Origin: Ipomoea triloba
Taxonomy: Eukaryota > Streptophyta > Magnoliopsida > Solanales > Convolvulaceae
Assembly: GCF_003576645.1 (NCBI RefSeq)
Contig: NC_044921.1
Coordinates: forward strand, 26,540,203-26,604,202
Direction: 5' to 3'
DNA length: 64,000 nucleotides
The notes under the pieces were generated by a model. That model did no database searches, had not been told where the DNA came from, and saw only the letters and a list, made by a program, of their open reading frames with translations. Position numbers and translations under genes: made by a program. Position 1 is the stretch's first letter; every line of letters begins with the position of its first letter. Shown piece after piece: positions 23,566 through 33,066 of this stretch.

Positions 23566-25167
23566 ATGGGCGGTCATGGGAAGCAACAACGGTGGTGGTT
23601 TTCGTTTCATAGATCGCCTTCGTCTAAACTCGACAACAAAGATCCTCCAACGGAATATCTTTGCCCCATTTCGGGGGGATTAATGTTCGATCCCGTCGTA
23701 GTTTCCTCCGGTCAAACCTTCGAGCGCACTTCTGTTCAGGTCTGCAAAGATTTGGCTTTTCAACCCCAGCTTTCCGGCGGTGGCACCCCTGATTTCACCG
23801 CCGTGATTCCTAATTTGGCTCTCAAGACGGCGATTCTTAGCTGGTGTGAAAAGTCCGGCGCCGAGAAACCCAAGCAGCCGGATTATTACGCCGTGGAGTC
23901 CACTGTTCGATCCATGATGGTTGGGTCGGGTCGTAGTCAAGAAGATTCGAGATTTCGGGTTTCGGAAAAGGAATTGCTTAGACAGGTTGCGGATCATCCT
24001 CCGGTCTTGCATTCTCACGCCGCCACGGAGTTGAATCCTCGGAATAATCACCAATTTTACTCTTCCTCAAGCTCAGAAGAGTCGGTGATTGCCAGCGGCT
24101 CTCCTTTGTTGCCCTTTACTACTCGGCCGGTTTGCTTTTCCACTCCCTCGTCCCAATCGAATTCGTCGGAGATAATTTCCGACGAAACTCCGTCTTCTGC
24201 TTCTACGTCGTCGTCCGAGGATGGATATTATGTGGTGCAGTTTAACAAATTGGATGCCTTTGACCAAGAACAAGCCGTGATCGAGCTGAGAAAGATGACT
24301 AGGACTAACGAGGAAGCTAGAGTCTCGCTTTGCTCTTCGCGGCTTCTATCGGCTCTGAAGCCGCTGATAGTGTCCAAGTACGCCGGAATTCAGACGAACG
24401 CCGCCGCCGCATTGGTCAACCTCTCGCTCGCGAAAGTCAACAAGGTGAAGATCGTTAGGGCTGGGATTGTTCCATTGCTGATTGATGTTCTGAAGGGCGG
24501 GTTCGAGGAGTCTCAGGAGCACGCCGCCGGCGCGATTTTCAGCTTGGCACTGGAGGACGACAACAAGACGGCTATTGGGGTGTTGGGTTCGTTGCCGCCG
24601 CTTATGCACGCGCTCAGGACGGGGACTGAGCGGACGCGCCACGACTCGGCGCTCGCGCTTTATCATTTAACTTTGGTGCAGAGCAACCGGACGAAGCTGA
24701 TTAAGCTCGGAGCCGCCAGCGCGCTGCTTGGGATTATGAAGAGCGGCGACTTGGCGGGAAGAGTGGTGCTGGTTGTGTGTAATTTGGCGGTTTGCGCGGA
24801 GGGGAAGACGGCTTTGCTGGACGGTCACGCGGTGGAGGTGGTGGTGGAGATGCTAAGGGACCCGGAGTTGGACGAGTCGACTCGGGAGAATTGCGTGGCG
24901 GCTCTCTACTCACTGAGTCAAGGGAGTTTGAGGTTCAAGGGGTTGGCGAAGGAGGCAAAGGCGGCGGAGGTTTTGAAAGTGATAATGGAGAGAGGAAGCG
25001 AGCGGGCAAAGGAGAAGGCTAAGAGGTTGTTGGTGGCGCTGAGAGGTCGGGACGACGACGACGGCGGCGAGGATGTGGATTGGGAAGACGTGTTGGAAGG
25101 TGGGCTGAGTCGGACTCGGTACCGAGTTGGGAAAAGTCTGCTTAGTCCTAACTCAACCGAGTTCTAA
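23566..25167 (+). CDS. PUB40: U-box/ARM-repeat E3 ubiquitin ligase, PUB40-like, 533 aa
   Basis: Plant U-box proteins recruit an E2 through the U-box and substrates through ARM repeats. This intronless ORF begins MGGHGKQQRWWFSFHRSPS, a head shared with Arabidopsis PUB39/40-type proteins. The U-box lies at about residues 28-98, starting EYLCPISGGLMFDPVVVSSG and including VIPNLALKTAILSWC. A Ser-rich, probably disordered linker follows (about 105-225), then an ARM-repeat array to about residue 505, with typical motifs such as NAAAALVNLSL, HAAGAIFSLAL and NCVAALYSLSQ. The tail is acidic. Relatives control brassinosteroid signalling (BZR1 turnover) in roots; the target here is inference. The CDS is much more GC-rich than the flanking DNA. 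No break is visible and the length is normal. Confidence 0.9.
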   Translation: MGGHGKQQRWWFSFHRSPSSKLDNKDPPTEYLCPISGGLMFDPVVVSSGQTFERTSVQVCKDLAFQPQLSGGGTPDFTAVIPNLALKTAILSWCEKSGAEKPKQPDYYAVESTVRSMMVGSGRSQEDSRFRVSEKELLRQVADHPPVLHSHAATELNPRNNHQFYSSSSSEESVIASGSPLLPFTTRPVCFSTPSSQSNSSEIISDETPSSASTSSSEDGYYVVQFNKLDAFDQEQAVIELRKMTRTNEEARVSLCSSRLLSALKPLIVSKYAGIQTNAAAALVNLSLAKVNKVKIVRAGIVPLLIDVLKGGFEESQEHAAGAIFSLALEDDNKTAIGVLGSLPPLMHALRTGTERTRHDSALALYHLTLVQSNRTKLIKLGAASALLGIMKSGDLAGRVVLVVCNLAVCAEGKTALLDGHAVEVVVEMLRDPELDESTRENCVAALYSLSQGSLRFKGLAKEAKAAEVLKVIMERGSERAKEKAKRLLVALRGRDDDDGGEDVDWEDVLEGGLSRTRYRVGKSLLSPNSTEF

Positions 25168-26587
25168 CTCGAGTGAGAAGAATTGGTAAAGGTGTATTTT
25201 AGTGATTTTTGCTCTTTTTTTTTTCTTGGTATGGTGTATTTGGTCAAAATTTGACTTTTTTTTTTTTTTTAAATCTGTTCAAATATTTGATGGGAATTAT
25301 TTGTTGTGTAAATAGATTAGGTTTATGAATGAAAATGGAATCTTCAGGACTGATTTATTGCAGTTTTCATGAAAAAAATGATTCATTTTCTTATATATTT
25401 TGATCTTGTTTGGTAACATAATTATCTTATTAGTTAAATTTAATTTGTTTAATTTGGTTAAACAAGCTAATATGAATGTAATTTACTAGATATCTTTCTA
25501 TATAATGATAAAATATAAAAGAAGTGCCAAACAAATTAGACAAACGAATTGTGCTATAGGGTCCGTATTACAAAGTCTAGAAGAAAGATATTATAATGTA
25601 GTAAGTTGGTCAATCCTTTGGAGCTTAACTGGCAACTGGTAGTTGGTGTGGTTTCTGGGCGAACACGCCTAGCCTAGGACAATGACTATAAATCTATGAG
25701 AATTGGTGTGTTAGTGTTTGCTGTATATTAAATGGAGTAGGAAGGTGTAGTTAATTAATATAAGCGCACTTTAAAACAAGTTTAGTAAGAGGTTTAATTT
25801 CCCTAGTTTTTAAAGCATGTTTGGTTGTATGAAAAAAGTTTTCCAAAGGAAAAAATTTTCTTTAAATTTAAAGAAATTAAAAATTTTCACAAACCAAATA
25901 ATGAAAGCAATTTTCATAATAAATTTTTTTTTATATAGAATTTCAATTTCATTTCTCTTCAAATAATTTCCGTGAACCAAACCAGCTTACATTTTTAGTT
26001 GCGGCTAAAGGGTTGGAGCTGAAACAGAAAGACATCACTAATTGGTGGGTTAGGGTAGTCAAACCGATACTCGACCTTGATACTTGCTCATTCATCCTGC
26101 ACGGTGGAAAAATGTTGAGGGATGGCGTGAAACCATTAATATTGGCAGTTACATAATTAAAAAGAATTTTTGTTTTGTAATTAGTTTCTTAATTGGTGGG
26201 CCTTATTTAAGAGAGTTTAATGCCATAATTATGACACAATTAGCATGTACAAGTACCCATGAAAAGGGTTATGGGTGGAAACTTTTTGGTGTTTTAAAGT
26301 AAATAAACATTCAACTTGATGGTTGTGGTTGAGGGGGAGAAATTCATTCGTTATCTTCTCTTCCAAATAAAAGACTCATCCATTCTCAACTTATTGAGGG
26401 TGTGTGTTTTAAAGTCAAGGGGTTGATTATTAATTTTTGATATGAAGCAATAAACACTTTCAACGGTTGTAAAATCAACACTAATTTAGCCATATAGGCG
26501 CAAATTCAACAGATTATGTACAATATACATAAATTGTTAATTGAAAGTACACAATTTGAATCATAATTTACGAAACTCATGGTGAAT
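25168..26587. other. intergenic sequence between PUB and the Tat retrotransposon
   Basis: No gene. At about 25810-25990 a short AT-rich block begins near CATGTTTGGTTG and ends near GAACCAAACCAGC, inverted ends that suggest another small MITE, without an evident TSD. Confidence 0.4.
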
Positions 26588-26592
26588 GTTGA
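26588..26592. repeat. target site duplication GTTGA (left copy of the Tat element)
   Basis: GTTGA directly precedes the TG end of the LTR at 26593, and the same five bases directly follow the CA end of the other LTR at 42561-42565. A 5-bp TSD is the norm for Ty3/gypsy integration and proves that both LTRs belong to one insertion. Confidence 0.95.
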
Positions 26593-27000
26593 TGACGGTA
26601 ATAATGTGTTACCGGGTATGTAATCTGAGTATTATTGAAGTAAGATGGTACAGTGTTTGAGTGCAGTGCTCAGTGTACAAGTGAGTTTAGTATGTATTTG
26701 TCTAAGTTCAATTGTCGTAAGAAGTCCCCCTCACTACGTGGTTGTGAGTCCTTTTATTCCTTCCAGCTCAATAACGGAGCATTGATGAGGAGTTGAACGT
26801 TGGACATCAATACCTGAGGTGTTGAATGCTGAGGAGCTGAACGTCGGTCATCAATGCTGAGGAGTTGAACGTTGGCCATCAATGCTGAGGAGTTGGACCG
26901 TTGCGCATTGATGCTGAGGAGTGAGGTGTCTTGGTAGTTTGAATGGCAACTGTCTTGGTTATGACAACGGTTCCGGGTCGGGTACCCAATTACCCTGTCA
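26593..27000 (-). repeat. 3' LTR of the Tat element
   Basis: Identical to 42153-42560 apart from two substitutions (near 26791 and 26947). It contains four imperfect copies of a motif around TGCTGAGGAGTTGAACGTTG with CATCAATGC spacers, period about 35 bp. In element sense it begins TGACAGGGTAATTGGG. Confidence 0.95.
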
Positions 27001-27021
27001 CCAGCCCCCCACTCCCTAGCT
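27001..27021 (-). other. polypurine tract (plus-strand primer)
   Basis: The minus strand reads AGGGAGTGGGGGGCTGG directly before the LTR start TGACAG. A purine-rich stretch at this place primes plus-strand DNA synthesis and fixes the element orientation as minus. Confidence 0.8.
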
Positions 27022-27280
27022 AGCGAGAATGGCTGAGGTAGTTAGGGAGTATCAGCCGGTGTTTGAATGGATCGGCCTTGGAACTTGTGGAAGAAGATTT
27101 CGTATGTTGAATTCTGGAAGGAAATTTTACCGGAAGGAAACTTCACAGATTTGTGGAATATTTCCTAATTTTCCTGCGATTTTGTTTCCTTGTATGGGCC
27201 GGCTTCGTATGTATATATGGACCCTCTCAGAATATGTGTCTTTCACCCCCCCTCATTACGTTAGCTTAGCTGGGTTCATC

Positions 27281-27574
27281 ATGAGTCCAAAGAGAGCAAG
27301 TGCTGCTGGAACAAGTGCGGGGACGAAGAGGCGCCGATCGTTCCGTTTGATGGAGCTGGCCAGACGTGAGAAGTTGAAGCAGAGGAAGGAGCGTGGGCAC
27401 GAAGTTGGGGATACCGTTGAGGATCCACTAACCCTTCCGTCAGATGGGGAAGAAGAGAAGGATGCCGTGAAGCAACCGAAACAAGTTCCCGTGGAAGAAA
27501 GTATGACCATCGTCCTTGTGCCTGATGATGAGCTTCCTTTGGCAGTGGAGTATCCCAAGTCCTCGAAGACCTAG
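27281..27574 (+). CDS. small antisense ORF of the Tat element, basic 97-aa protein, unknown
   Basis: Lies on the strand opposite to gag-pol, next to the polypurine tract. From the ATG at 27281 it encodes 97 residues: a very basic N-terminal half (starting MSPKRASAAGTSAGTKRRR, then a helix-like LARREKLKQRKER) and an acidic C-terminal half. The basic clusters could serve nuclear entry or RNA binding; this is inference. A TATA-like GTATATATGG lies at about 27210 and AATAAA at 27638-27643, 64 bp after the stop, so the unit resembles a small complete gene. An in-frame upstream ATG at 27029 would give 181 residues, but the extra part has no domain I recognise. Confidence 0.45.
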   Translation: MSPKRASAAGTSAGTKRRRSFRLMELARREKLKQRKERGHEVGDTVEDPLTLPSDGEEEKDAVKQPKQVPVEESMTIVLVPDDELPLAVEYPKSSKT

Positions 27575-27691
27575 ATTCTTGAGTAGGAGTTAGTAGTTTG
27601 AAGTGTAATAGTGCGTGATGGCATTGAATGTTATTGGAATAAAATAAAACGTTTACTTCGAACCATTCTTTTTTTTTTTTTTTTTTTATCC

Positions 27692-27826
27692 TGACTTCAG
27701 CCCCGTGCCTGATCACGGTGTTGTGACTTCGGCACGGGGCTGAAGCCACGCGGCGTGGCCTCGGCCAGCGCCGAGGTCACATTCGCGGCGTGACCTCGGC
27801 ACTGAGCCGAGACCACGGGCATGACT
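27692..27826. repeat. GC-rich palindromic repeat array 1
   Basis: A run of short inverted repeats built from GACCTCGGC / GCCGAGGTC and GACTTCGGCAC / CCGTGC units, each able to form a hairpin. It is strikingly GC-rich against the AT-rich surroundings. It is followed by an AT microsatellite (27829-27874). Related arrays are at 28141-28263 and 32757-32938. Confidence 0.8.
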
Positions 27827-27878
<52 letters not shown>

Positions 27879-28012
27879 ATTTTATTTTATTTTTTTGAGT
27901 TCAGCTTCCTTAATTATCCGGGATAATTCAGGATATGTGCCAAGATTTGTTTTAGGAAATCCCATTGATACTAGGAATATTGGGTTTCCTTATACAAAAC
28001 CCTAGGGTTTTG

Positions 28013-28020
28013 TATAAAAA
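28013..28020 (+). promoter_or_regulatory. TATA box and telo-box of the antisense aORF
   Basis: TATAAAAA directly follows the palindrome AAAACCCTAGGGTTTT, which contains a telo-box (AAACCCTA) in both orientations. A CT/AAC-rich leader follows from about 28045 and runs into a canonical 5' splice site (CCTG|GTAAGT) at 28104/28105. This supports independent transcription of the antisense ORF. Confidence 0.65.
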
Positions 28021-28104
28021 CCCTTCTCCTTCTTTTGTACTCAACCCTTCTTTCGTTCGTAAACATTCAACCTACCGATTGCATTCCTGCTTCCAACTAT
28101 CCTG

Positions 28105-28289
28105 GTAAGTTCAAATTTTTTTTTAATGTTTTTACGCACTCCCACCTCGGCACCGTGCTGAGGTCACGTGGTTTGTGACTTCGGCACGGGGCCGAGGTCG
28201 CATGACCTCGGCGCTGGGCCGAAGTCACGCTATGTGACCTCGGCGCTGGGCCGAGGTCACGGTACGTAATCCGTGCATTTTTTTTTCAG
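28105..28289 (+). other. 5'-UTR intron of the aORF, containing palindromic array 2
   Basis: Donor GTAAGTTC at 28105, T-rich acceptor ending TTTTTTTTCAG at 28289, length 185 bp. The intron body holds GC-rich palindromes of the GACCTCGGC...GCCGAGGTC type at 28141-28263. The boundaries are predicted from splice consensus only. Confidence 0.5.
28141..28263. repeat. GC-rich palindromic repeat array 2 (inside the aORF leader intron)
   Basis: Four to five units of the type TGACCTCGGCGCTGGGCC followed by its inverse GAGGTCAC, each a hairpin. Same family as arrays 1 and 3. Confidence 0.8.
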
Positions 28290-28391
28290 GGCTTTGCTTG
28301 TGTTGAATTGACAAGTTTGTTTTGTTTTTCTTTCTGTTGTGCTGATAGGTTGGTGATCGCGCCTACCAATAACCAGGTTAGTTCCCCTATT

Positions 28392-30125
28392 ATGGACTCG
28401 AATTCAAATTTGTGCACGGAGTCTTCTGGCAATGAATCTTTATCTTATGATGGTGAAGATACATTGACCTATGGTGGTGACACCGAGGCATTGGCCCATG
28501 GTGATGACACCGAAGACGCCTCCTCTCTGTCTTCCTCTCCTTCCGAAGAAGACACCGTAGATCTCGATCCTCCTGCCCCTTTTGTTAGTCGTAAAAAGAA
28601 GAGGCGCCAGATCTCGTATTCCCCCATAGATAGTTCACTTATCGAGAGCACCTATCGCTGTTTAAAACCTGGCGATGTAGAAGATATCCAAGGTCTAATG
28701 TGTGGGAATGTTAGAATTGTCATCCCTGGGCATGATGTTAGCATCATGGAACCCCAGGAGCCCTCCTTTTTTGGTGTTCACCTGTTGTCCGTGCAGTTAG
28801 GACTTAGGTTTCCCCTTCACCCTTTCCTGATCGAGTTTCTGAATTTTTATGAAATAGCCCCAGGTCAGCTTGCCCCAAACGGTCACCAGGTTATCGCAGG
28901 ATTTCTTTCTGTGTGTCGCCAAAAAGGAATGAAACCCTCCTTAGGTCTCTTCCAGTCGTTGTTTCGAGTCATGAGGGCACCTAGAGAGGGTAAGGGTTTC
29001 GTGTGTATCGCTTCTATGCCTCGCAAGCAGCTTTTCGATGATCGTCCCTCCTTCCACAAGGACTGGAAATCTAGGTTCTTCTTTGTCTACCTAGGTATCC
29101 CTTCTCCTTTTGCTGTAACATGGGGTACCCGAGTTAGATGCCATCCAACTTTAGACGAGAGTCCAAATATGCTTAGGAAGGTCAAGAAACTTCTGAAGGG
29201 TGGTCCTTTTAAGGTTGTCGAGAGTACTTCTGAGTGGTGGCTTCGGGATTTGGGGTTTAAGAGGATCCGGCCAGCTGCCCTTGACGTACCCGGTACCCCT
29301 CTCGGTGTTTAGCTGTTTCTTGTATGCTGTTTTCTTGTAACTGTGTGTCATAACTTGAAGTTGTTTGTAGGTGCTATGTCGTCGAAAGGTGATATACCGT
29401 CAAAAGCTGTTCGGTACTTGTCGCAAAGTGGGCAGGATCCTCCCCCTCCAAAAAAAAAAAAAGCTAACAAAGAAGGAAAGAAGAGTCAAGCCTCAACACC
29501 CGGTGGAGGAGCCTGTAACCTGACGCCTCCGCAAACAAGATCTTCCACTCGGCCCCCGGCTCCTACTTCAGATGTGGATCCCTTGCCCGAGGGATCGTCT
29601 GCCCCGCCCCCCGAGCAAGGGGAAACCTCGCCAATGCCACCTCCGCGCCTTCGCACCAACTTGATCCGGCTTGGTATGGATGTGCTTCCCGGGAAGTCTA
29701 TCTTAGGAGGTAGTATTGACGCCCCCGCGCTTGTCCGCAGCCTCATTTCCCCAATAGATGCAGAAATTCTCGAGGAGCAGAGCTTGGCTGTGCTACGGGA
29801 GCGTTATTGCAAGATGGCTATGGAGTCTATGTTGATAGGGGAAGGTCTCCATTTGCAGCACGAAGCTATGTTCCACGATGCTCGTAAGCAGAGGAAGAAA
29901 CTCGCACAAGACCTACTGTTGCGGGACACCGAGCTGAAGAAACTAAGGGAAGATAACATAACGCTGAAAACTGATTACTCACAGTTAGAGCAGAAGCTGA
30001 AGGATGAGCGAAAGGAGCACAAGGAGACTCGTGCTACTGTTACCAAGCTGGAGGGATCTCTGGAAAAGGCGCGGCAGACTTATAAGCAATCATCTGAGTT
30101 CCAGGATGACGTCTGGAGTTCATGA
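28392..30125 (+). CDS. antisense ORF (aORF) of the Tat element, gypsy-associated PF04195-like protein, interrupted
   Basis: Tat-lineage elements often carry an antisense ORF of unknown function between integrase and 3' LTR. Here exon 1 runs from the ATG at 28392 to 29304, then a 66-bp GT-AG intron (29305-29370), then exon 2 from 29371, keeping the frame across LG|AM. Exon 1 has an acidic/Ser-rich head, a basic KKKRRQ patch, then a domain with FFGVHLLSVQLGLRFPLHPF and IAPGQLAPNGHQVIAGFLSV that matches the plant family Pfam calls putative gypsy-type transposon (PF04195). Exon 2 is Pro-rich and then a long coiled coil (about 29760-30110, heptads rich in Glu, Lys and Leu). A frameshift near 30118 ends it at the stop of 30123-30125; the downstream copy (32159-32649) keeps the open frame. 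Confidence 0.7.
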
Positions 30126-30401
30126 GCACTCCTGAAGCTATAAAGAAGTTCTCTAAGTCCGAGGCTGGTCAGACTGCACTTGAGGCAGAGTCCCAGCTAG
30201 CATTCAACCTTGGACTGTTCACCATGCAGCAACAGATTTACCCGGTGCTTAAGGAAGAGAATCCTGATTTTGATCCTCAGGCTATGGGTTTGCCTAAGTT
30301 TATGGAGAATCCTGACCCTGACTCTGAGTATGACATATCCCCTGATGATGAAGCTGATACGGGAGTGTCTGATCGTCCTGACAACACAACACTGCTGCCC
30401 A

Positions 30402-30516
30402 GGATGCGATCATACCAGCACTAATGCACCGGATCCCATTAGAACTCCGAAGTTAAGCGTGTTTGGGCAAGAGTAGTACTAGGATGGGTGACCCCCTGGG
30501 AAGTCCTCGTGTTGCA
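30402..30516 (+). rRNA. 5S rRNA sequence embedded in the retrotransposon (115 of ~120 nt)
   Basis: From GGATGCGATCATACCAGCAC to CCTCGTGTTGCA the segment matches plant 5S rRNA from its first nucleotide to about position 115; only the last few bases are lost. The internal Pol III promoter parts are present: box A (AAGTTAAGCGTGTTTGGGC, one or two changes), intermediate element (GGATGGGTGACC) and box C (CTGGGAAGTCC). The visible differences from the usual plant sequence are C/G to T/A transitions. It is not in a 5S array: upstream is the aORF, downstream an inverted gag copy. With no T run directly after it, correct Pol III termination is unlikely, so it is a captured 5S copy and not a functional rRNA locus. 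Confidence 0.92.
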
Positions 30517-32158
30517 AGGCCAGATGTTACCGCCACCACCCCCTCTGGAGGAAGAAGTGCAATCTCCGAGGCAAAACAGAACTCAACGACAGGAAGGTGG
30601 AACTTGACCAGTTTCTAGATCTGTTCGAGAACGTCCGGCGGCTTCTAGATCTGTCCGAGATCGGCTGGGGGTGCAAGGATCCTCCAATAGAGGTCCCCGT
30701 GCCCAAGCAGGAAAGGCAGTAACCAAACGACCATCCGGAGAAAGGATGGGCGAATCTGGTGGATTGGCTCCGCGTCACTCCACTAGACACAAAACACCAC
30801 AAGAAGGCCTGGTGGAAAAACTCCAAAGACAGATAGATGATTTGGAAAAGAAAGTAGAAGCAAGAGAACACTCACCAGAACCGGAGGTAAGAATGGTCGC
30901 TCCATTCTCTCCCGACATAATGGAAGTTCCTCTTCCAAAAGACTTTCGACTACCCACCATCAAGGCCTACACTGGCACTTCAGATCCGCGTACCCATATG
31001 ACAAGATACAAGGCAGCCATGGTCATGATTGGGGCAAGCGATGCCATCATGTGGAGAGCGTTCTTGTCCACTTTGGACGGAACTGCTCAAGATTAGTTTA
31101 ACACAATTCCGGACGGATCAATTCAAACTTTTGCAGAGCTATCCAAAAGTTTCTTGTCTTATTTCTCAGGGAGTATACAACATAAGAAACCATTCTCACA
31201 TCTCGGTGGGGTAAAACAGGATAAGGGAGAAAGCCTGCGAGACTTCTTAAGCAAATGGAAAAAAGAAGTCAACAACGTATATGACTTCGATTCGAAGGCA
31301 GCAATTATCATCTTCATCCAAGCACTAAGGTCAGGTGATTTCCACAAACAAATGAACGCCCACCACCCACGCTCTTATGAAGAACTCATGAGAACGGCCA
31401 ATCGGTACGCAGACGCGGAGGAGGCTGACAGGAGGAAAAAGGATGAGGAGGAAGGACGAAAGAGTGGGCGACCTGATAAAGCTGGTCCGCCCAGCCAGGC
31501 ACCACGACCAAACCAACCACCCTCAAAGAAGGGAAGAGATGACCGACCTCGCCTCATCCCGTTGTGACATCTGACACCGCTGACTCACCCAGTTAGCGTA
31601 ATCCTAAATCAAGCCGAAGACATGGGGATCGTGCAATTTCCGCAGGAGTGCATGAAAGTCTCCCCAAATGCGGATCAATCCAAGTATTGCAGATTCCATA
31701 GGCAGGTGGGCCACGATACCGATGAATGCAACGTGTTAAAACGCCAGATTGAGGAGCTCATCCAGAGGGGATACTTCAGACAGTTCGTCAAACGGTCAGG
31801 CCAGCAAAAGTCGGGCCAAAAGTCGAGCCAGCAGCAACCTCCGCGTAGTTTACAAAAAAATGTTTGGAAGAAGGATGACAGCTCGGAACCGTCATCCTCG
31901 AGTGGTAAGAAAAGAGAACACGACCAAGTTACAGTAACAGATCTCTCTGACAAAGACACAGAAGAGCCCAGGAAACACAAGAAGCAGACCATACACTTCA
32001 TCTACGGAGGTCCTGCAGGCGGAGACACACAAGCAGAAAGGAAGAAGTGGAGTCGCCAGTTATATGTAGGTGAGGTGGTCAGCCTTCCAAAGGGAAAAAA
32101 GCAGAGGAGGGAAGCCATTACCTTCTCTGACGATGACCTCCCAGAAGGTCCACCGAGT
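30517..32158 (+). pseudogene. inverted partial copy of the Tat gag gene
   Basis: This plus-strand segment repeats the gag region found on the minus strand at about 40100-41740: the capsid-type stretch with LPKDFRLPTIKAYTGTSDPR, then FSGSIQHKKPFSHLGG, and the nucleocapsid-like motif CRFHRQVGHDTDEC. It shares with the main gag an in-frame TAG after GTAQD and a TGA after RPRLIPL, but keeps Trp and Gln codons (near 32048 and 32102) where the main copy has stops. Point differences show it is a distinct copy, not a simple assembly echo. It is joined to 5S on the left and to a repeated aORF segment on the right. Confidence 0.85.
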
Positions 32159-32649
32159 ACATAACGCTGAAAACTGATTACTCACAGTTAGAGCAGAAGC
32201 TGAAGGATGAGCGAAAGGAGCACAAGGAGACTCGTGCTACTGTTACCAAGCTGGAGGGATCTCTGGAAAAGGCGCGGCAGACTTATAAGCAATCATCTGA
32301 GTTCCAGGATGACGTCTGGGTGTTCATGAGCACTCCTGAAGCTATAAAGAAGTTTTCTAAGTCCGAGGCTGGTCAGACTGCACTTGAGGCAGAGTCCCAG
32401 CTAGCATTCAACCTTGGATTGTTCACCATGCAGCAACAGATTTACCCGGTGCTTAAGGAAGAGAATTCTGATTTTGATCCTCAGGCTATGGGCTTGCCTA
32501 AGTTTATGGAGAATCCTGACCCTGACTCTGAGTATGACATATCCCCTGATGATGAAGCTGATACGGGAGTGTCTGATCGTCCTGACAACACCAACACTGC
32601 TGCCCAGGATGCTGCTGAGGATCCCACCACTACTACGAAGGATGCTTAG
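32159..32649 (+). pseudogene. second copy of the aORF 3' part
   Basis: Repeats 29954-30406 with about four substitutions and two 1-nt indels, then continues to the natural end of the aORF at the TAG of 32647-32649, after a tail with AEDPTTTTKDA. In this copy the frame is open across the point where the first copy is frameshifted, giving a helical MSTPEAIKKFSKSEAGQ region and an acidic end. The 5' part of the ORF is missing, so by itself it is a fragment. Confidence 0.75.
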
Positions 32650-32756
32650 CCTATCTGATTTACTTTTCGTCGTTATCCACATTCGTACAGTTTTGTTTTT
32701 TGAATACTAGATTCGAATTGTTTTGATCACTTGTATTTTTATTTTTTTTTGAACTA

Positions 32757-32938
32757 TGCCGAGGTGAGACCTCGGCATTGCGCCGAGGTGGGCACCTCGG
32801 CACCATGCCTTCACCTCGGCATTTTTCGGCATTGTGCCGAGGTGAAACCTCGGCATTGTGCCGAGGTGAGACCCCAACACTGGGCCGAGGTGGGCACCTC
32901 GGCACCGTGCCTTCACCTCGGCATTGTACCGAGGTTTC
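32757..32938. repeat. GC-rich palindromic repeat array 3
   Basis: About eight units of GCCGAGGTG / CACCTCGGC arranged head to head and tail to tail directly after the aORF stop, with spacers such as GCATTGTGCCGAGG. Same theme as arrays 1 and 2, but with GAGGTG in place of GAGGTC. Confidence 0.8.
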
Positions 32939-33066
32939 ATTTTTTTTTTAAACCTTCCATGACGCAAATGAAACATAGAATTCTATAGAGTCTTTATTCA
33001 AATGGGTTGGACGGACCAACATTGTGGACGGACCAAGACAACCTGGACAGACCAAGACTTGACCTC

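Noticed and set aside
24346..25022. ORFs overlapping the PUB gene in other frames
   Set aside because: Shadows of a GC-rich coding sequence.
27256..27749. Minus-strand ORFs between the 3' LTR and the aORF
   Set aside because: Mirror frames of the plus-strand 97-aa ORF and the poly-T tract. They lie on the element's coding strand but show no gypsy domain.
30122..30424. ORF reading from the aORF into the 5S sequence
   Set aside because: Its last codons are 5S rRNA sequence and the stop is inside 5S; it is the result of the fusion, not a gene.
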